From NCBI RefSeq assembly GCF_002878395.1, contig NW_025861174.1, forward strand, positions 323,847 to 387,846: DNA of 64,000 nucleotides, in the 5' to 3' direction. Source of the stretch: Capsicum annuum. Taxonomy: Eukaryota; Streptophyta; Magnoliopsida; Solanales; Solanaceae. Shown in pieces: positions 24,201-35,575 of this stretch (the stretch's first letter is position 1; every line of letters starts with the position of its first letter). The notes beneath the pieces are model-generated. The model was not told the origin of the DNA. It saw only the letters and a list, made by a program, of their open reading frames with translations, and searched no databases. The position numbers and the translations under genes are program-made.

Positions 24201-25150
24201 TACTACACCTCTTTTTTCCTAAGTACCACAATTTGTACCCATGCACATCCCTGGCCTTAAAACCACCCACTTGGTCACATGGACACACACAATATTGATC
24301 CTCCTCTTCCTAAGAATCTTTACCAGCTCTATGGACTTACCCTGAAGGGTCCCTAAGGTCCAAGAACCTACCCTCAACTTATCATCTCTCGTATCCCGCT
24401 TACCTCTACCCCCTTACCCCATACCCCTAAACTGACCCACTTTCAGCCCTTAAGCCCACCCCCAAAGCAGACCCCAGCACCAACCTCCTGGACATGACCT
24501 TAGCTTACTATCTACCACCAAAGCCACCACTCAAAAAGTTAGCAATAGGAATAGAAGGAACATACAAAGCATACTATACAACTAAATACCTAGAACAAAA
24601 ATAATAACCACCAATTCCAGCAAGCAAATAGTCCCCTAAAAATAAAAAGAAGTCAAAAGACAATAAATAATGGGATAAAATAAAGATCAAAGGTTAGAAG
24701 TCACCGAGATACGCGCATAAATCAAGTTCTCTTCTCTTGTTTGGTTTGTTGGATTTCGACAAGTTGATGTAGAAATTGATTGCTAAAGCTTTGCCGGATC
24801 AAATCTGGTATGGAGATCGTCAAGCTTGGTGGACACAAACCATTAATCTAAACCCGTGGGAGTGACCACTGGCTGTTTGTGGGTCAACCCGACACTCACC
24901 TATATCCGATATAGCTCACTGACTTACCTTCGTTAGAGTTGAGACGGTGGAAGTACGAACTCGCTGAAGAGAGAAATAAAAAGGGAAAAAGGTAAACTAA
25001 AAGAAAGAAAGGGAGAAAAAGAGAGAGATACCAAAGGGAAAGAGAGAGAAAAAGATATCATATACTTACCTGTCGTCGATGCTGCTATGATGCTACCAAC
25101 ATCAGAGTCGACATGGTCACATCAAAGAAGACGTTAAAGACGTTAGAGAG
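21201..25150 (-). mobile_element. RTE-type LINE, near full length
   Basis: On the minus strand the 3' tail is a short TTG repeat (plus AACAACAACAAC at 21201-21213). Before it comes the conserved nightshade LINE/SINE 3' end, rich in CCACTAAGTGG and GGAAACAGTCTC. Inside are an apurinic-type endonuclease, RT and the C-terminal region in the RTE order. The 5' end is not sharp. GA-rich sequence from about 24960 to 25160 is the likely 5' edge, and no target duplication was found. Confidence 0.75.
21541..24420 (-). pseudogene. RTE LINE ORF: endonuclease and reverse transcriptase (broken)
   Basis: Order on the minus strand. Endonuclease N-terminus, about 24420-24000: GTLQGKSIELVKILR then INIVCV, with stops. 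Endonuclease C-terminus, 23982-23686: FRSAIAKTKIYFLLIRKRDR. RT N-terminal region, 23105-22752: MGPDEILIDFWKYTGKAGL and WRWSTVIPLYKN. RT palm entry, 22584-22354: MVLIDLEKEYDKALRQVLWR. C-terminal region, 22026-21541: 161 residues, nearly intact, with [20 protein letters not shown] and [11 protein letters not shown]. Frameshifts and stops separate the parts, for example directly after PLYKN. Enzymatically dead. The C-terminal ORF is the best preserved piece. Confidence 0.8.
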
Positions 25151-25199
25151 AGAGAGTTTAAGACAGAAAGAGAGAGCCACACATGTAAAAGAAAAAGAC

Positions 25200-25440
25200 A
25201 TAAAATATCCTTGAACTTGTCTGCTAAACATACGTTAATCTTTTATTTTACAAACAATTTATATGCCCCCCTATTAACTTATTTAAAGTGAATAAATACC
25301 ACTTTAAAACTATTATACCACTCTCACAATGAAGAGTGCATTACACATGCATCATATCATCACCATATCGGTGCCACATCATCGCCATGTTAGATTCACA
25401 TCAAAAAATTATTTAAAAAATATTTGACCTCATAAATTTT
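25200..25440. repeat. dispersed repeat, copy 1
   Basis: Sentence-like blocks such as CCTTGAACTTGTCTGCTAAAC, ACTTATTTAAAGTGAATAAA and TACCACTTTAAAAC reappear in inverted orientation at 35400-35570 (TTCACTTTAAAAATTAAGG, CCGTAAAGTTAAAAGGGC). Family not identified. Confidence 0.4.
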
Positions 25441-25448
25441 GTATATTA

Positions 25449-25712
25449 CACCCTCCGTTCCACAATAAGTGAATTGTTGGAGTATGTTTTAGTGTTTAAA
25501 ATAAGTGAATGGTTCACAATTCAAGGTAGATGTTGGATTTTTTTCCAAATTTACCCTCTATTAAATGTTCATTGGGAGTGATGTATCATTATTAAGGTTT
25601 TGAAACTTGAAGAGGGTAAAAATGAAAAAACATGAAATATTTATGTCTTTGCTTTTTTGTCTTAACATGTGCGCAAAAATTCAAGAATTAACTTATTCTG
25701 GAATGGAGGGAG
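25449..25712. mobile_element. Stowaway-type MITE
   Basis: 264 bp. The left end CACCCTCCGTTCCACAATAA and the inverted right end CTCCCTCCATTCCAGAATAA match, and both sides have TA (25447-25448, 25713-25714). No coding. Confidence 0.85.
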
Positions 25713-26599
25713 TACATCATAAAAAAAGAAAAAAAAATAACCCTACCCCTACCCCTCTCTTTTCCAATACCCACTACCTCTTTCTCTTCTTCTTCAACAA
25801 AACCTCCACTTTCTTTCTCCTTCTTCAAACCTCCCCCTCCCCCAACCCCACCTCTTTCTCCTTCTACAAAGAACTCAAGAATCTAAAAAAGCAAACACAA
25901 TTTAAAATTAATTAATTTGACGAAAAAAATGCCAACAGAGATTTATAGATTAGATGCAACCACAAACAAAGCAAACAGGAAACGATGTTATATTTGAAGA
26001 AATACCATTAGAACAATTTTAGAGAGAAATTTTTTGCGCATTTTCAGAGAAAATAATGGATATTAGAATATTAAGCTTTGGAAATTGTAAAAATTGAGAA
26101 AACTATTCTAATTCTATGAAATTAAATTGGACATACTATATGCCAGTTAACACATTTTTCTTCTTCAAGAAATTGATAAAGTTACGAGATGGGAGCTCAA
26201 GATTGAAACTCCATTATTGAGAAAAGTAGATCAAAAATCAAACATGATTACAACAATCAGTTTAATAAAAAGGAATGAAAACAAAAAAAATGAAGGAAGA
26301 AAACCATACGAGACCTTAGATCTACCATAGCTTAAAGATTCAAAAGGAGAATGCATCATAACTAAAAGATGTGTTGTTACTCAAAAGCTTTGAAACTCCT
26401 GAAATTTCAAATATAATTTATTGCTTTTTACTTTCCTAGTCTATGTATTTATGTTTAAAAATAAGTTGCTAAGATGGGGTTTAGGGATCCAAAGAGGAAG
26501 AAAGGTTGAAGGTGGGTATATTTTTTTTACTTTTTATTACATATATATTAAATAAGCATGTTATAGTGTAAACTGGAATTCTAGAATGTAACTTGATCC
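25713..26599. other. spacer with a pyrimidine-rich tract, no gene seen
   Basis: A strongly C/T-biased tract (about 25738-25870) followed by AT-rich DNA. Open frames across the tract are low-complexity Ser/Pro/Phe stretches and I do not consider them genes. Confidence 0.5.
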
Positions 26600-27449
26600 A
26601 AATGTTAGTTTTTCATGGTCTATGAAGGCTTGAGAGGACAGTTCCTTAAATCAGGGACCTGTTCCTAGATACACTCAAACAACAAGAACTATGACACATA
26701 TAAGGCAAGAAATGGAGGAATAAATTAAATCGAAGACAAAAGATTTTTACGTGGAAACTCCTTGCTTAAAGGAGAAAAACCACAACCTACCTCCAAGATT
26801 TCTAAGCTCCACTATACTCAAGCAACTTCTTGAATATAGACTCCGGGGATTAACCTCCTAATCCTTTATTTTCTAGTAATGACTCTATTATAAGGAAACA
26901 TAAGCAGTACCTCTACTTCTTCAACTTCCAACTAACTCTAACTGGACCCAACAAGCTAACTCTAGCTTGAATAATCACATAACTCTAAATGATTACAATG
27001 CAAGGCTTGCATCTCCATACCTACTACGATCATAAGCTAATGTAGTTAAAAGTTTAAGAACAAAATACAAAGACTCAACTACAATAAGGAAGTAATAATA
27101 CAACTCGATGAATAATTAATTTCGCGCTGCAGTCAGTACTATTTGGTTTTCAGCTTCAAAGTATATTTTTTTGTGAGAATATGGAACCATATTATTTCAT
27201 ATTGAGGAAGATGAGCAATATCTAGTATTACCTAAGAAAACCTAGGAGAAATCCTATTGGTTGAGCCAAAAAGGTGGCAACAGCTTTTCCACCAATTTTG
27301 TACTATACATCAGCTGTGACAGTTAATTGTCATAGTGACCGGTGAGCCCAACCTATTTCCTAGGTGGTAATAGCTTTGTCATTACAAAAACTCTAGGAAA
27401 AAGGTCTTAAACCATAAGTTTGTTAATCATCAAAACTAAGGACATAACA
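26600..27449 (-). repeat. 3' LTR of a SIRE-type copia element
   Basis: The right edge, read on the minus strand, begins TGTTATGTCCTTAGTTTTG directly after a polypurine tract. The stretch 26958-27449 is closely matched by 32586-33081. The left edge is approximate because the second copy lacks that part. Confidence 0.6.
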
Positions 27450-27466
27450 ATTTCTCCCTTTTTGAT
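27450..27466 (-). other. polypurine tract of the SIRE-type element
   Basis: The minus strand reads ATCAAAAAGGGAGAAAT, next to the LTR start. It would prime plus-strand DNA synthesis. Confidence 0.6.
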
Positions 27467-28042
27467 AATGACAAACCCATGAAGCAATCAGTATACTCAA
27501 CATCTATAAGTAATATCCACTCAACTCAGCAACACAAGCAATAACCATTGCCCCAGATTTCCCTACCAATTTCCCCTATCACTGATGCCTATAAGAATAT
27601 AAGCATCCTGCACCTTATTCCCCCTATCTAAGAACATCATGTTCCCCTTGACTGAGAGAACACATAGCCATTTTATTACATCCTAACCCCACATCAAAAC
27701 ACTACAAATTCTATAGGCTACACATCAAAACTTCCCCCTTTTGGAATCATTAAATAGGTAAAGCAGTAAATCGGGCATTGATAAGAATATATGTTAATTC
27801 ACAGCTATTGAGAAAATACTTACTTGAACAAGAAAATATTGGATAAAGATAAGAGGTGATAACACAGAACAAATTGCATTTATTCAACAATCAGTACTAA
27901 AAACCATTCAAACACAACAACCATTAAACATATCAAAAATAACATTGCCAGGTACACATTAGGGACAAGAGAATAAGAAGAATCACAAGGCTTAAAGATA
28001 GGGCTAGGAAGGGGGAAGAGTAGGGACCATAATAGAAAAGAT

Positions 28043-29560
28043 TTAGGAAGAAGTTCCTGCAACTCGATCCAGCTGGCTAAGAAGTATATTCATTCTTTTA
28101 TGTTCTGCAGCATGGGCCATGAGAATTTGTTGAGTTAAAGCTTCATTTTTTGCAATCAAGGCTTCAACTTGAGCTTCCAACTTCTTCACCCTCTCATCCA
28201 GGGTAGCATTTTCTTCTTTTAATTTTCCATAAGAGTTGGTCCCATCTTCTCCTTCATTGAATGATGCAACTTTTAATGCAATAATCTCAGTATATTTTAA
28301 AGCAATTATGACAGTCATGGACTCCAGTTCTTCTTTTTTCTTCTTTGTTTTTAGTAGCATAGATATAAGGGACTTGGACTTTCCACCATCTCTTTGGGAA
28401 TACACTCATTGCCTTTCATAGTAGTTATTTAAACATTTGCTTAATCAATCCAAATTTCCCTTGTTCACATACCACATTAAAGTAATCAAAGATCCTATTA
28501 AGCCAAAACTCATATGCCAGCCTATGTTTTCTATCTTTAGCAGCATTACTGTAAGCATATGTTCAATGATGAGAGTAAGAAGACTGGTTTTCTTAAATAT
28601 GGCCAACATTTCCATGAGATATAGATTAGGACTTGTGACAGTCATTTCTTTTTTTTGATCTAGGCATAAGAATTTCTTCACCAACTTAAAGAGTAGTTGG
28701 TGCTTACCCTTCAGAGCCTTCTTGGTAACATTCTTCACATTCATATCATCTAAATTACTACAAATCATAAAAAATTTGGTTGATCCTTCTTTCTTTCTTA
28801 CAAATTTTATTTGCTAAGTAGGAACTTCAAAGATTTTAAACATTATCTCCTCACTAACAATAATGTTAGTTCCATTTACTTGAGAGGTCATATATAGACT
28901 ATCTTTAGAGAATGACAGGTTGTGATAAAACTGATGTAATTCTTATTCATATAAAAGAGAAACAAGCCCCTCAAATAGATTCTCCCATGCTTGAGACTTA
29001 ACCCTCTCAATTAGTTCCTTCATTATAAAAAACTCAGTTACTGAAGGATCAAACACCCTACCTCTTAAAACTTCCTGACATTTTAGAATTTATTACCTTG
29101 CCTCCCTTGACAATCCTTTTCCTTTCATAGTAGAGCCTCTTGCCAGATGACCTAGGGGATACTAAGATCTTTGCAGCCCTGGGGCTAGGACTTGGTTCCT
29201 TATTCCCTATAGATTGTACTTTTTTTTATCTTTCTAACCATTTTAGACACTGACTCTTTTAGCTAAACTTCCTTCTCTTTTCTTAAAGAAGTAGTTTTCT
29301 TACTTCTTCTAGAGGATTCAACTTTCTTTCCTTTCACCTTAGCTATGAAAGCTCTTATATTTCTTTCAATAACAAAATCAATAGTATCACTATTGAAAAT
29401 ACTGTCATCATTATCAGGCAGGCTTGCAAAATAATCATCAATACTATCAAAGCATTGTCCTTGCTATCATCACCCTTTTTTTCCTAATTAGACTCATAAA
29501 CAACTACAGGTTTAACAATATCTATTCCTTTTTTCTGTATTATTCTTCTTTTGGTGTCAT
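28043..29560 (-). pseudogene. env-like ORF of a SIRE/Maximus copia element
   Basis: On the minus strand, from 5' to 3': a Lys/Arg/Ser-rich head; a stretch with VFDPSVTEFFIMKELIERVK and EIMFKIFEVP; a segment 28768-28445 containing MICSNLDDMNVKNVTKKALK and YLMEMLAIFKK; and a final 120-residue segment, 28405-28043. That last part ends in a clear coiled coil (ENATLDERVKKLEAQVEALI). Position just before the polypurine tract, basic head and coiled-coil tail fit the env-like protein of SIRE elements. Its role is unknown and there is no proof of envelope function. Stops and a frame change between 28445 and 28405 break it, although the last two segments remain well preserved. Confidence 0.6.
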
Positions 29561-29667
29561 TCTAGTTTCTAGATAAACCTTCTTTTATTGCATTTCTGGA
29601 GCTCACTCTGGTCCCTAGCCTCCTGCCTCTTCCTGAAGACAAATGATTCTTTCTTGGACAATTTCCA

Positions 29668-31804
29668 GGATAATGAATCATGTGATGAAGTATTTATCAT
29701 AAAGTTTGTTGTTGTTTACTTTGATGATGTGTTGGTGTATAGTAATTCCTTAGATGAGCATGTAAAATATTTGCAATATGTGTTTGATATCTTCCAAAAG
29801 GAGAAGTTGTATGGAAATCTAAAAAAGAGTTCTTTTGGTGTCCATGAGGTTTTATTTCTTGGGTTTGTGGTGAGCTCAAGAGGGGTTGAAGTGGATGAAT
29901 CTAAGATTGACACCATTCAAAATTGGACAACCCCTAAAATCATAGGTGAAGTGAGAAGTTTCCATGGGTTAGCTAGTTTTCATAGATATTTTTTCAAAGG
30001 ATTTAGCACTATTGCCTCCCCCTTGACTGAAGTGATTAAAAGAATCGGCCTTTCAAGTGGGGAGATGAACAAGCTAAGGCCTTCGAGGACATGAAAGCTA
30101 TGCTCATCTCGGCCCCTTTGGTATAATTTCCAAATTTGGACAAGACTTTTAAGGTCGAATATGACACTAGCAAAGTCGGCATAGGCGCGGTATTAATGCA
30201 AGAATTGAAGCCTATTGCCTACTTTAGCAAAAGGCTCAAAGGAGCAACTCTAAACTACTCTACGTACGATTTAGAGTTGTTTTCTTGATCTGAGTCTTGG
30301 CCACTTGGCAATATTATTTGTGGCCTAAAGAATTCGTGATCCGAATGGATCATGAATTCTTGAAGCATCTACAGGCACAAGACAAGCTTAATCGACGGTA
30401 TGCCAAATTGATGAATTTCTTGAAACTTTCCCTTATGTTATTCATTAAAAGAAGGGTAAAGATAATATGGTTGCCGATGCTTTGTTCCCAAAATATGTGC
30501 TTGTGTCTACTTTGTCATTTAAGTTGATGCGGTTTGGAATATCCAAGCCTTTATATCCCGAAGACACTCACTTCACTCCTATCTATAAGAAAAGTGAAGA
30601 GTTGGATAGGGATAGCTGGGTTATGGATAGGGGTTCCCATCCCTATACGAAATTTGATGGATACTTGTTTAAGGGTAGATGATTATGTATTCCCTCAAGT
30701 TCATGGAGAGAATTGTTTGTAAGATAAGCATACAATGGCGGTCTAATGGGCCATTTTGGGGTTGATAAGACCCTCAGAATTTAGGAAGAACAATTTTATT
30801 AGCCTAGAATGCACAAGGATGTGGCCTAGATTTATGGCCGATGTGTTGAGTATAAAGGAGCCAAGTCACGGCTCCAACCCCATGGGTTGTACACCCCATT
30901 GTCCACCTTTTTGTGTCCGTGGCTTGATATATCAATGGACTTCGTGTTAGGATTTTCGAGAAATAGAAGGGGGCGGGATAGTATTTTTATCTTGGCGGAT
31001 TGATTTTCCAAGATGGCTCGCTTTATTCCTTGTTCTAAATGTGATGATGTGCCTAGTGTAGCCTCTTTATTTGTTGATAATGCTATAAAACTTCATGGTA
31101 TTCCAAGGAACATAGTGAGTGATAGGGATTCTAAATTCCTAAGCCACTTTTGAAAGTCCATATGGGGTAGGCTCGGTACTAAGTTATTGTTTTCAACTTC
31201 ATGCCGCCCACAAACCAATGGCCAAACAAAAGTAGTAAATAGGACCTTAAGGTATATGCTACGGTCCATAGTTAAGGGAAAAATGACTTCTTGGGAGGAT
31301 CACTTACCGTTGATTGAGTTTTCTTATAATTGTGTTATACATTCAAGAACGGGGATGATACCCTTTGAGTGTGTATATGACATCAACCCCCTCACACCTT
31401 TGGATTTAACCCCTTTTCCAAGTGATCTTATGATAAACTTAGATGGAAGCAAATGGGATAAGGCCATGACAAAGATACATAAGAAGGTGAGGTTGCGGTT
31501 GAATAAGAAAAACTAAGAAGTTGCAAGGCGAACTAACAAAGGAATAAGAAAGCTCATTCTTAAATTGGGAGATTGGGTGTGGGTGCACCTAAGAAAAGAT
31601 AGATTCCCATCTAAAAGAAATGCTAAGTTGAGGACGCGGGGTGATGGCCCATTCCATGTATTAGAAAGGATCAACGACAACACCTATAAGAGTGATATAA
31701 CCCTAGAATATCAAGTGCACAACACTTTCAATGTGTGTGACCTCTCTCGGGTGGAAATGATAGAGGATGGAAATGATCCAAATTTGAGGACAAATTCCCT
31801 TTAA
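29668..31804 (+). pseudogene. gypsy pol remnant: RT, RNase H, integrase
   Basis: RT core YFDDVLVYS at about 29718, followed by FLGFVVSSRGVEVDESKID and the thumb (EVRSFHGLASFHRYF). RNase H has GIGAVLMQELKPIAYFSK (about 30180) and [18 protein letters not shown] (30321 on). In integrase a GGLMGHFGVDKT-type segment is broken. The core is SMDFVL (about 30930), IVSDRDSKF (about 31110) and FSTSCRPQTNGQTKVVNRTL (31190 on), holding the expected D,D,E region. The C-terminal domain has GDWVWVHLRKDRFPSKR and FHVLERINDNTYK. There are stops after ATLNYSTYDLELFS, at FLSHF and at LRLNKKN. Not functional. Confidence 0.75.
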
Positions 31805-32585
31805 GATGGAGAGGATGATATAAGAATTCCTAGCTCGAGGCCTTTCACACAAAGCCAAGCACATGAGTTGCAACGACTCCAAGCCTTGTTCACATCCTTG
31901 GCCGTGTGTGAGGCCCTTGTGAGCCCATGTAAGGGCCTATACTTATTAAAATGTGAAGAGGCCCAACAAAACACCCCAAACCCACCCACTTAATGCCAAG
32001 GGTATTTTGTTTTTTGGTCCCTCCTTTATAATTAACTATATAAGCTATTTGTTAGGGCTAGTATTTTACTTAGTTCATTCCTATTATTCAAGAAACAAAA
32101 GACTTGTAATATTGGTGACTTTTCTTTCTCATTTTGGAGAGGCCAAAACCGAAAGCTCACTAGTAGAGTGATACTAGTGTTGTATCTTGGCTAGAAACTA
32201 GGATCTTGGGGTTATTGAGTTCCTCTTGGTCCAAGTAAGAATTTGGTGTTGATATTCATTAGTTTGAGGGTCATTTCTCATTGTTAGGGTTCTTAGATTA
32301 TTTAATATTGTATGTCAAGTTTCTATACCTTTTGTAATCTTGATAATATTGTGTTGTTGAATCTAAAAGTCTAGTGAAGCCATGTGGAACTCTTTCAATT
32401 CACTAGAAAAATTGTCATTTGTTGTTCTTGTTGCAAACTCATTTTTCTAGTCAAAACAAGTGTTGAAGCCTAGTGAAGCCGTGTGTGGCCTCTTTCGATT
32501 CACTAGCACTTTGTTGTTCTTATTGTTGCTTCTTGTGTTGTCTTGAATTTCTTGATACACACTTAGCTTTGTATCAACTCTACAA
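31805..32585 (+). repeat. LTR-like 3' region of the gypsy element
   Basis: A TATA box CTATATAAGC at about 32037 and a transcribed-looking leader follow the pol stop. A hairpin-containing segment is duplicated (32371-32406, 32470-32506). No second LTR is present for comparison, so the borders are inferred. Confidence 0.45.
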
Positions 32586-33081
32586 ACGTACTCTAGCTTG
32601 AATAATCACCTAACTTTAGATGATTACAATGAAAGATTTGTACCTCAACACCTACTACAATCATAAGCTAATGTAGGCAAATATTTAGAAACAAAATACA
32701 AAAACTCAACTACAACAAGGAAGTAAGAATACAACTTGATGAACAATCAGTTTCCTACTAAAGTCAGTAGTCTTTGGTTTTTAGCTTCATAGGATATTTT
32801 ATTGTGAAAATATGGAATCATATTTTTTATATATTGAAGAATATGAGCAATATGTAGTATCACCCAAGAAACCCTAGGAGAGATCCCATTGGTTGAGGCA
32901 AAAAGCTGGTAACAACTTTTCCACCAACTTTGTACTATGTGTCAGCTGCGACAGTTGATTGGGATAGCGATAGGTGAGCTCAAACTGTTACCTTATTGGT
33001 AACATCTTTGTCATCACAAAAACTCTAAAAAATATATCCCAAGCCATAAGTTTGTCAATCATCAAAACCAAGGACTTAATA
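32586..33081 (-). repeat. second, truncated SIRE-type LTR
   Basis: Matches 26958-27449 throughout, for example CTCTAGCTTGAATAATCAC, AGGAGAGATCCCATTGGTTG and TTTGTCAATCATCAAAACC. About 350 bp that lie at the left of the other copy are absent. The terminal TG has mutated to TA. Confidence 0.7.
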
Positions 33082-33899
33082 GTCTACATTCATATGAGTT
33101 GATTGGTGATCTCCAGTAATAGTGATCATTTAATAAACCTCCTAAATGGGTAGCAGAGGACTAGTTTAAAATAATTAAGGCTACATTTTGAAAGGATGTA
33201 ATTAGTGAATTATTTTTAGTTCATAAATTGGTGGTTAAGTTTTTTTTTATTATTTTAGTCTTTTGTCTTATTTCAAATATCTGATTGATTATTTTAAAGA
33301 GAATTTGGAATAGCATATAAAATTTAGGCCTAAATAATTGTCTAAGGATCAATTAATAGGGGTTATTGATTTATTCAATACCTATCATCATGTTAAGAGA
33401 AAAGAGAGAAAAAAAATCTATTTGCAAGAGAGCAAGGTGAGTTGCAGATCAGTCCAAGACTCGTTGCTAATTTGAAAGAAAAGAGTGAAAATATAGTAAG
33501 ATGAATAAGATAATTTGTCTCAAACTTATAAGATACGAACAATTGCCTTTAACATTAGAAAAACTTTAGGCAGGATAAGAATTTGATTTCGATTAAGAAT
33601 GTGATTAAGCATCTTTATTGGTACGCTTAATAACAAATATAAAATTCAAAGATGTAGTTATGTATCTTGACAAAGATTGTCTTAATAATTAAATTTCATT
33701 AATTCAAACCAAGATGCATAGACAGAGAATAGTAGTTGTAGAGTACTTGAGTAAAGAAGGAAGTTATGCCTCTAAGTTGGTGTATATCAAGACTTAGAAT
33801 GTACTTATGCATCTAATTTGAGACCAATAAGAGTTCAATATTAAGAATGAGAAAAATCATTGGCCAGTAACATAATATATATATAATATTTTAAGCTAA
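33082..33899. other. AT-rich spacer, no gene seen
   Basis: No domain, repeat end or long frame recognised. Confidence 0.5.
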
Positions 33900-34200
33900 G
33901 TATAGATTGATTAAAGCGATCGTGCTAGAACAATGGGACTCTGGGGGTTCCTCGCACGTAGCCCTAAATTCTTTTCCTTGATTAATAAAGTTTCTTATTC
34001 GGGATTTTATTTTTCCAAACCAATAAAATAGTAAACTTCCTTTTGATTATGGATTCAATAAGGTGACTTGTAACACCATAACTCAATTTCAAGCAGCGAC
34101 TCTGTAAATAAAATTAATCTCTATTCAAAATCGTAACATCAAGTGAAAAAATCCCTTTCTTCATTTCTTCATACCGAGGAAAATAGGATTGTGACAAACC
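33900..34200. repeat. possible Tat/Ogre-type gypsy LTR-leader fragment
   Basis: Blocks GGTGACTTGTAACACCATAA and CAAGCAGCGACTCTGTAAAT resemble the LTR end and leader of plant Tat/Ogre elements. There is no coding part and no second copy here, so this rests on recognition alone. Confidence 0.35.
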
Positions 34201-34269
34201 AATTGTCAGATGTATTTGTTGACCTCAAGTGATAGTACCTTTAAAAATACTCCTATGAGAAGTCATTGA

Positions 34270-34510
34270 AGGAAAGAATTTGTGACATGCTTGAATCATG
34301 TAGATCAATCGACTCCAAATATAAAACTCCTTGAAGAAGGAGCGGAGAAAATATCAAGATGGTCATGATAATTAGGCAAGTTCTTTAAAAGGAAATCATG
34401 AAATAACACTTCATAAAATCTTGAAAAAGATTCGAGTACCTAAGAATATTGAAATGAAGAGTTCTCGACAAATTATGTCGTATTGAAATCGATATCAAAT
34501 TTTAATATAA
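34270..34510 (+). repeat. fragment of the copia family at 10757-15945
   Basis: Parallel to 13950-14165. It shares CCAAATATAAAACTCCTT, CAAGATGGTCATGATAAT and CATAAAATCTTG, followed by AATTATGTC and ATTGAAA. It covers only the linker before RT. Confidence 0.65.
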
Positions 34511-34839
34511 TATACATAAATATGATTCAAAAGAAAAAAAAAACTTGAGTTTTCATCTTATTTACCAATGAACTCTAATTAATTTAAAATTAGAATAGTA
34601 GCTAAATCATTTTTAATGAAAAAAATAAACATAAAATAAAATAAAAATAGATAATACGAAAAATTGCATGGAATCATAAGAAGTAAAGGTTGGAAAATGA
34701 GAAGGACATGAAATATAAATAATAATAAAAGATATTAGAATAATAACAATAAAAAGAATTTAAAATAATCGAAGTTAAAAATAAATTAAAATGGAAAAAT
34801 AAAATAGACAAAAAGAAGAAATTAAAAAGTAATTAGTTT

Positions 34840-34995
34840 ATAATTACTTCATGTAATTACCGACAATTCACAGCTCTCCCTGCTACCCTAGTAATTATCT
34901 GGTCAATCAAATATGTCAAACAATATAACTACACCCAATTACAATAAATAAATCTAATTAGTAGCGTGCTTTCCAAACGGGCGCTAAATGAACCT
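34840..34995. repeat. MITE fragment
   Basis: GTAATTAC words and the end TTTCCAAACGGGCGCTAAAT are typical of a nightshade MITE with a CCGTTTGG-type end. The left partner end is not clear. Confidence 0.35.
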
Positions 34996-35073
34996 GAATA
35001 GGAAGAAAACTTATACAGATACAAAATGGACATGTAGAGCAATAATATTGTTCTTTGGAAAAAAGGTGTGTTA

Positions 35074-35113
35074 TTCTGGTGGGTAAAACACATTTCTGGT
35101 GGGTAAAACACAT
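35074..35113. repeat. perfect 20-bp tandem duplication
   Basis: TTCTGGTGGGTAAAACACAT occurs twice in direct succession. No associated gene. Confidence 0.9.
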
Positions 35114-35345
35114 TCATTCATCTCATGCCATATTATGTTATCCCAATTATTCCTTAGCTATTTGATCTCAAGTTACTTTAATGACCTTCACTCTTGGCCT
35201 ACTTTGCTCAAATTCCTTAAGAATATCTGGCCATGCATATGGAAATTCTTGTGCCGGTTTCCCCACTTGCAGCAACATTTTTAGATTCCTGGTTATATTG
35301 TATAGAGCTCTCTGTGCTGAGATAGTTTTTCCTTCATGTTTTGTG

Positions 35346-35392
<47 letters not shown>
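35346..35392. repeat. compound (TC)n(TA)n microsatellite
   Basis: About 11 TC units run directly into about 12 TA units. Confidence 0.9.
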
Positions 35393-35394
35393 AG

Positions 35395-35575
35395 TGGAAC
35401 CACTTTTATTTTTTTAAAATACACACTTTTATTTATTTTTCTTTTTTAATGTCATGTCAGCATTAAGGGTGGTACTTATTCACTTTAAAAATTAAGGAAG
35501 GTAAATAATTGCCCGTAAAGTTAAAAGGGCAAGTTTAGTGGACATGTTCAACAGGGATTTTATGTCTTTTCTCAG
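35395..35575. repeat. dispersed repeat, copy 2 (inverted relative to copy 1)
   Basis: Shares reverse-complement blocks with 25200-25440 (for example GTGGTACTTATTCACTTTAA). From here to the Athila element (35576-36541) I see only AT-rich spacer and weak MITE-like scraps. Confidence 0.4.

Larger units (their letters stand above)
29664..32585 (+). mobile_element. 5'-truncated Ty3/gypsy element nested in the copia remnant
   Basis: It starts abruptly inside RT and runs through RNase H and integrase to an LTR-like 3' region. It is oriented opposite to the copia sequences on both sides. There is no chromodomain; the polyprotein ends in a DPNLRTNSL tail. This fits a non-chromodomain or CRM/Galadriel-like lineage, but I cannot settle the clade. 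The right edge abuts the middle of a copia LTR, and the left edge abuts the env-like region. Deletions must therefore have accompanied or followed insertion. Confidence 0.65.

Noticed and set aside
25607..25915. 102-codon frame over the pyrimidine-rich tract
   Set aside because: Begins in a MITE and is low-complexity Ser/Pro/Phe; no sign of a gene.
29697..29916. minus-strand frames opposite the gypsy RT
   Set aside because: Antisense shadows of the RT core with no independent support.
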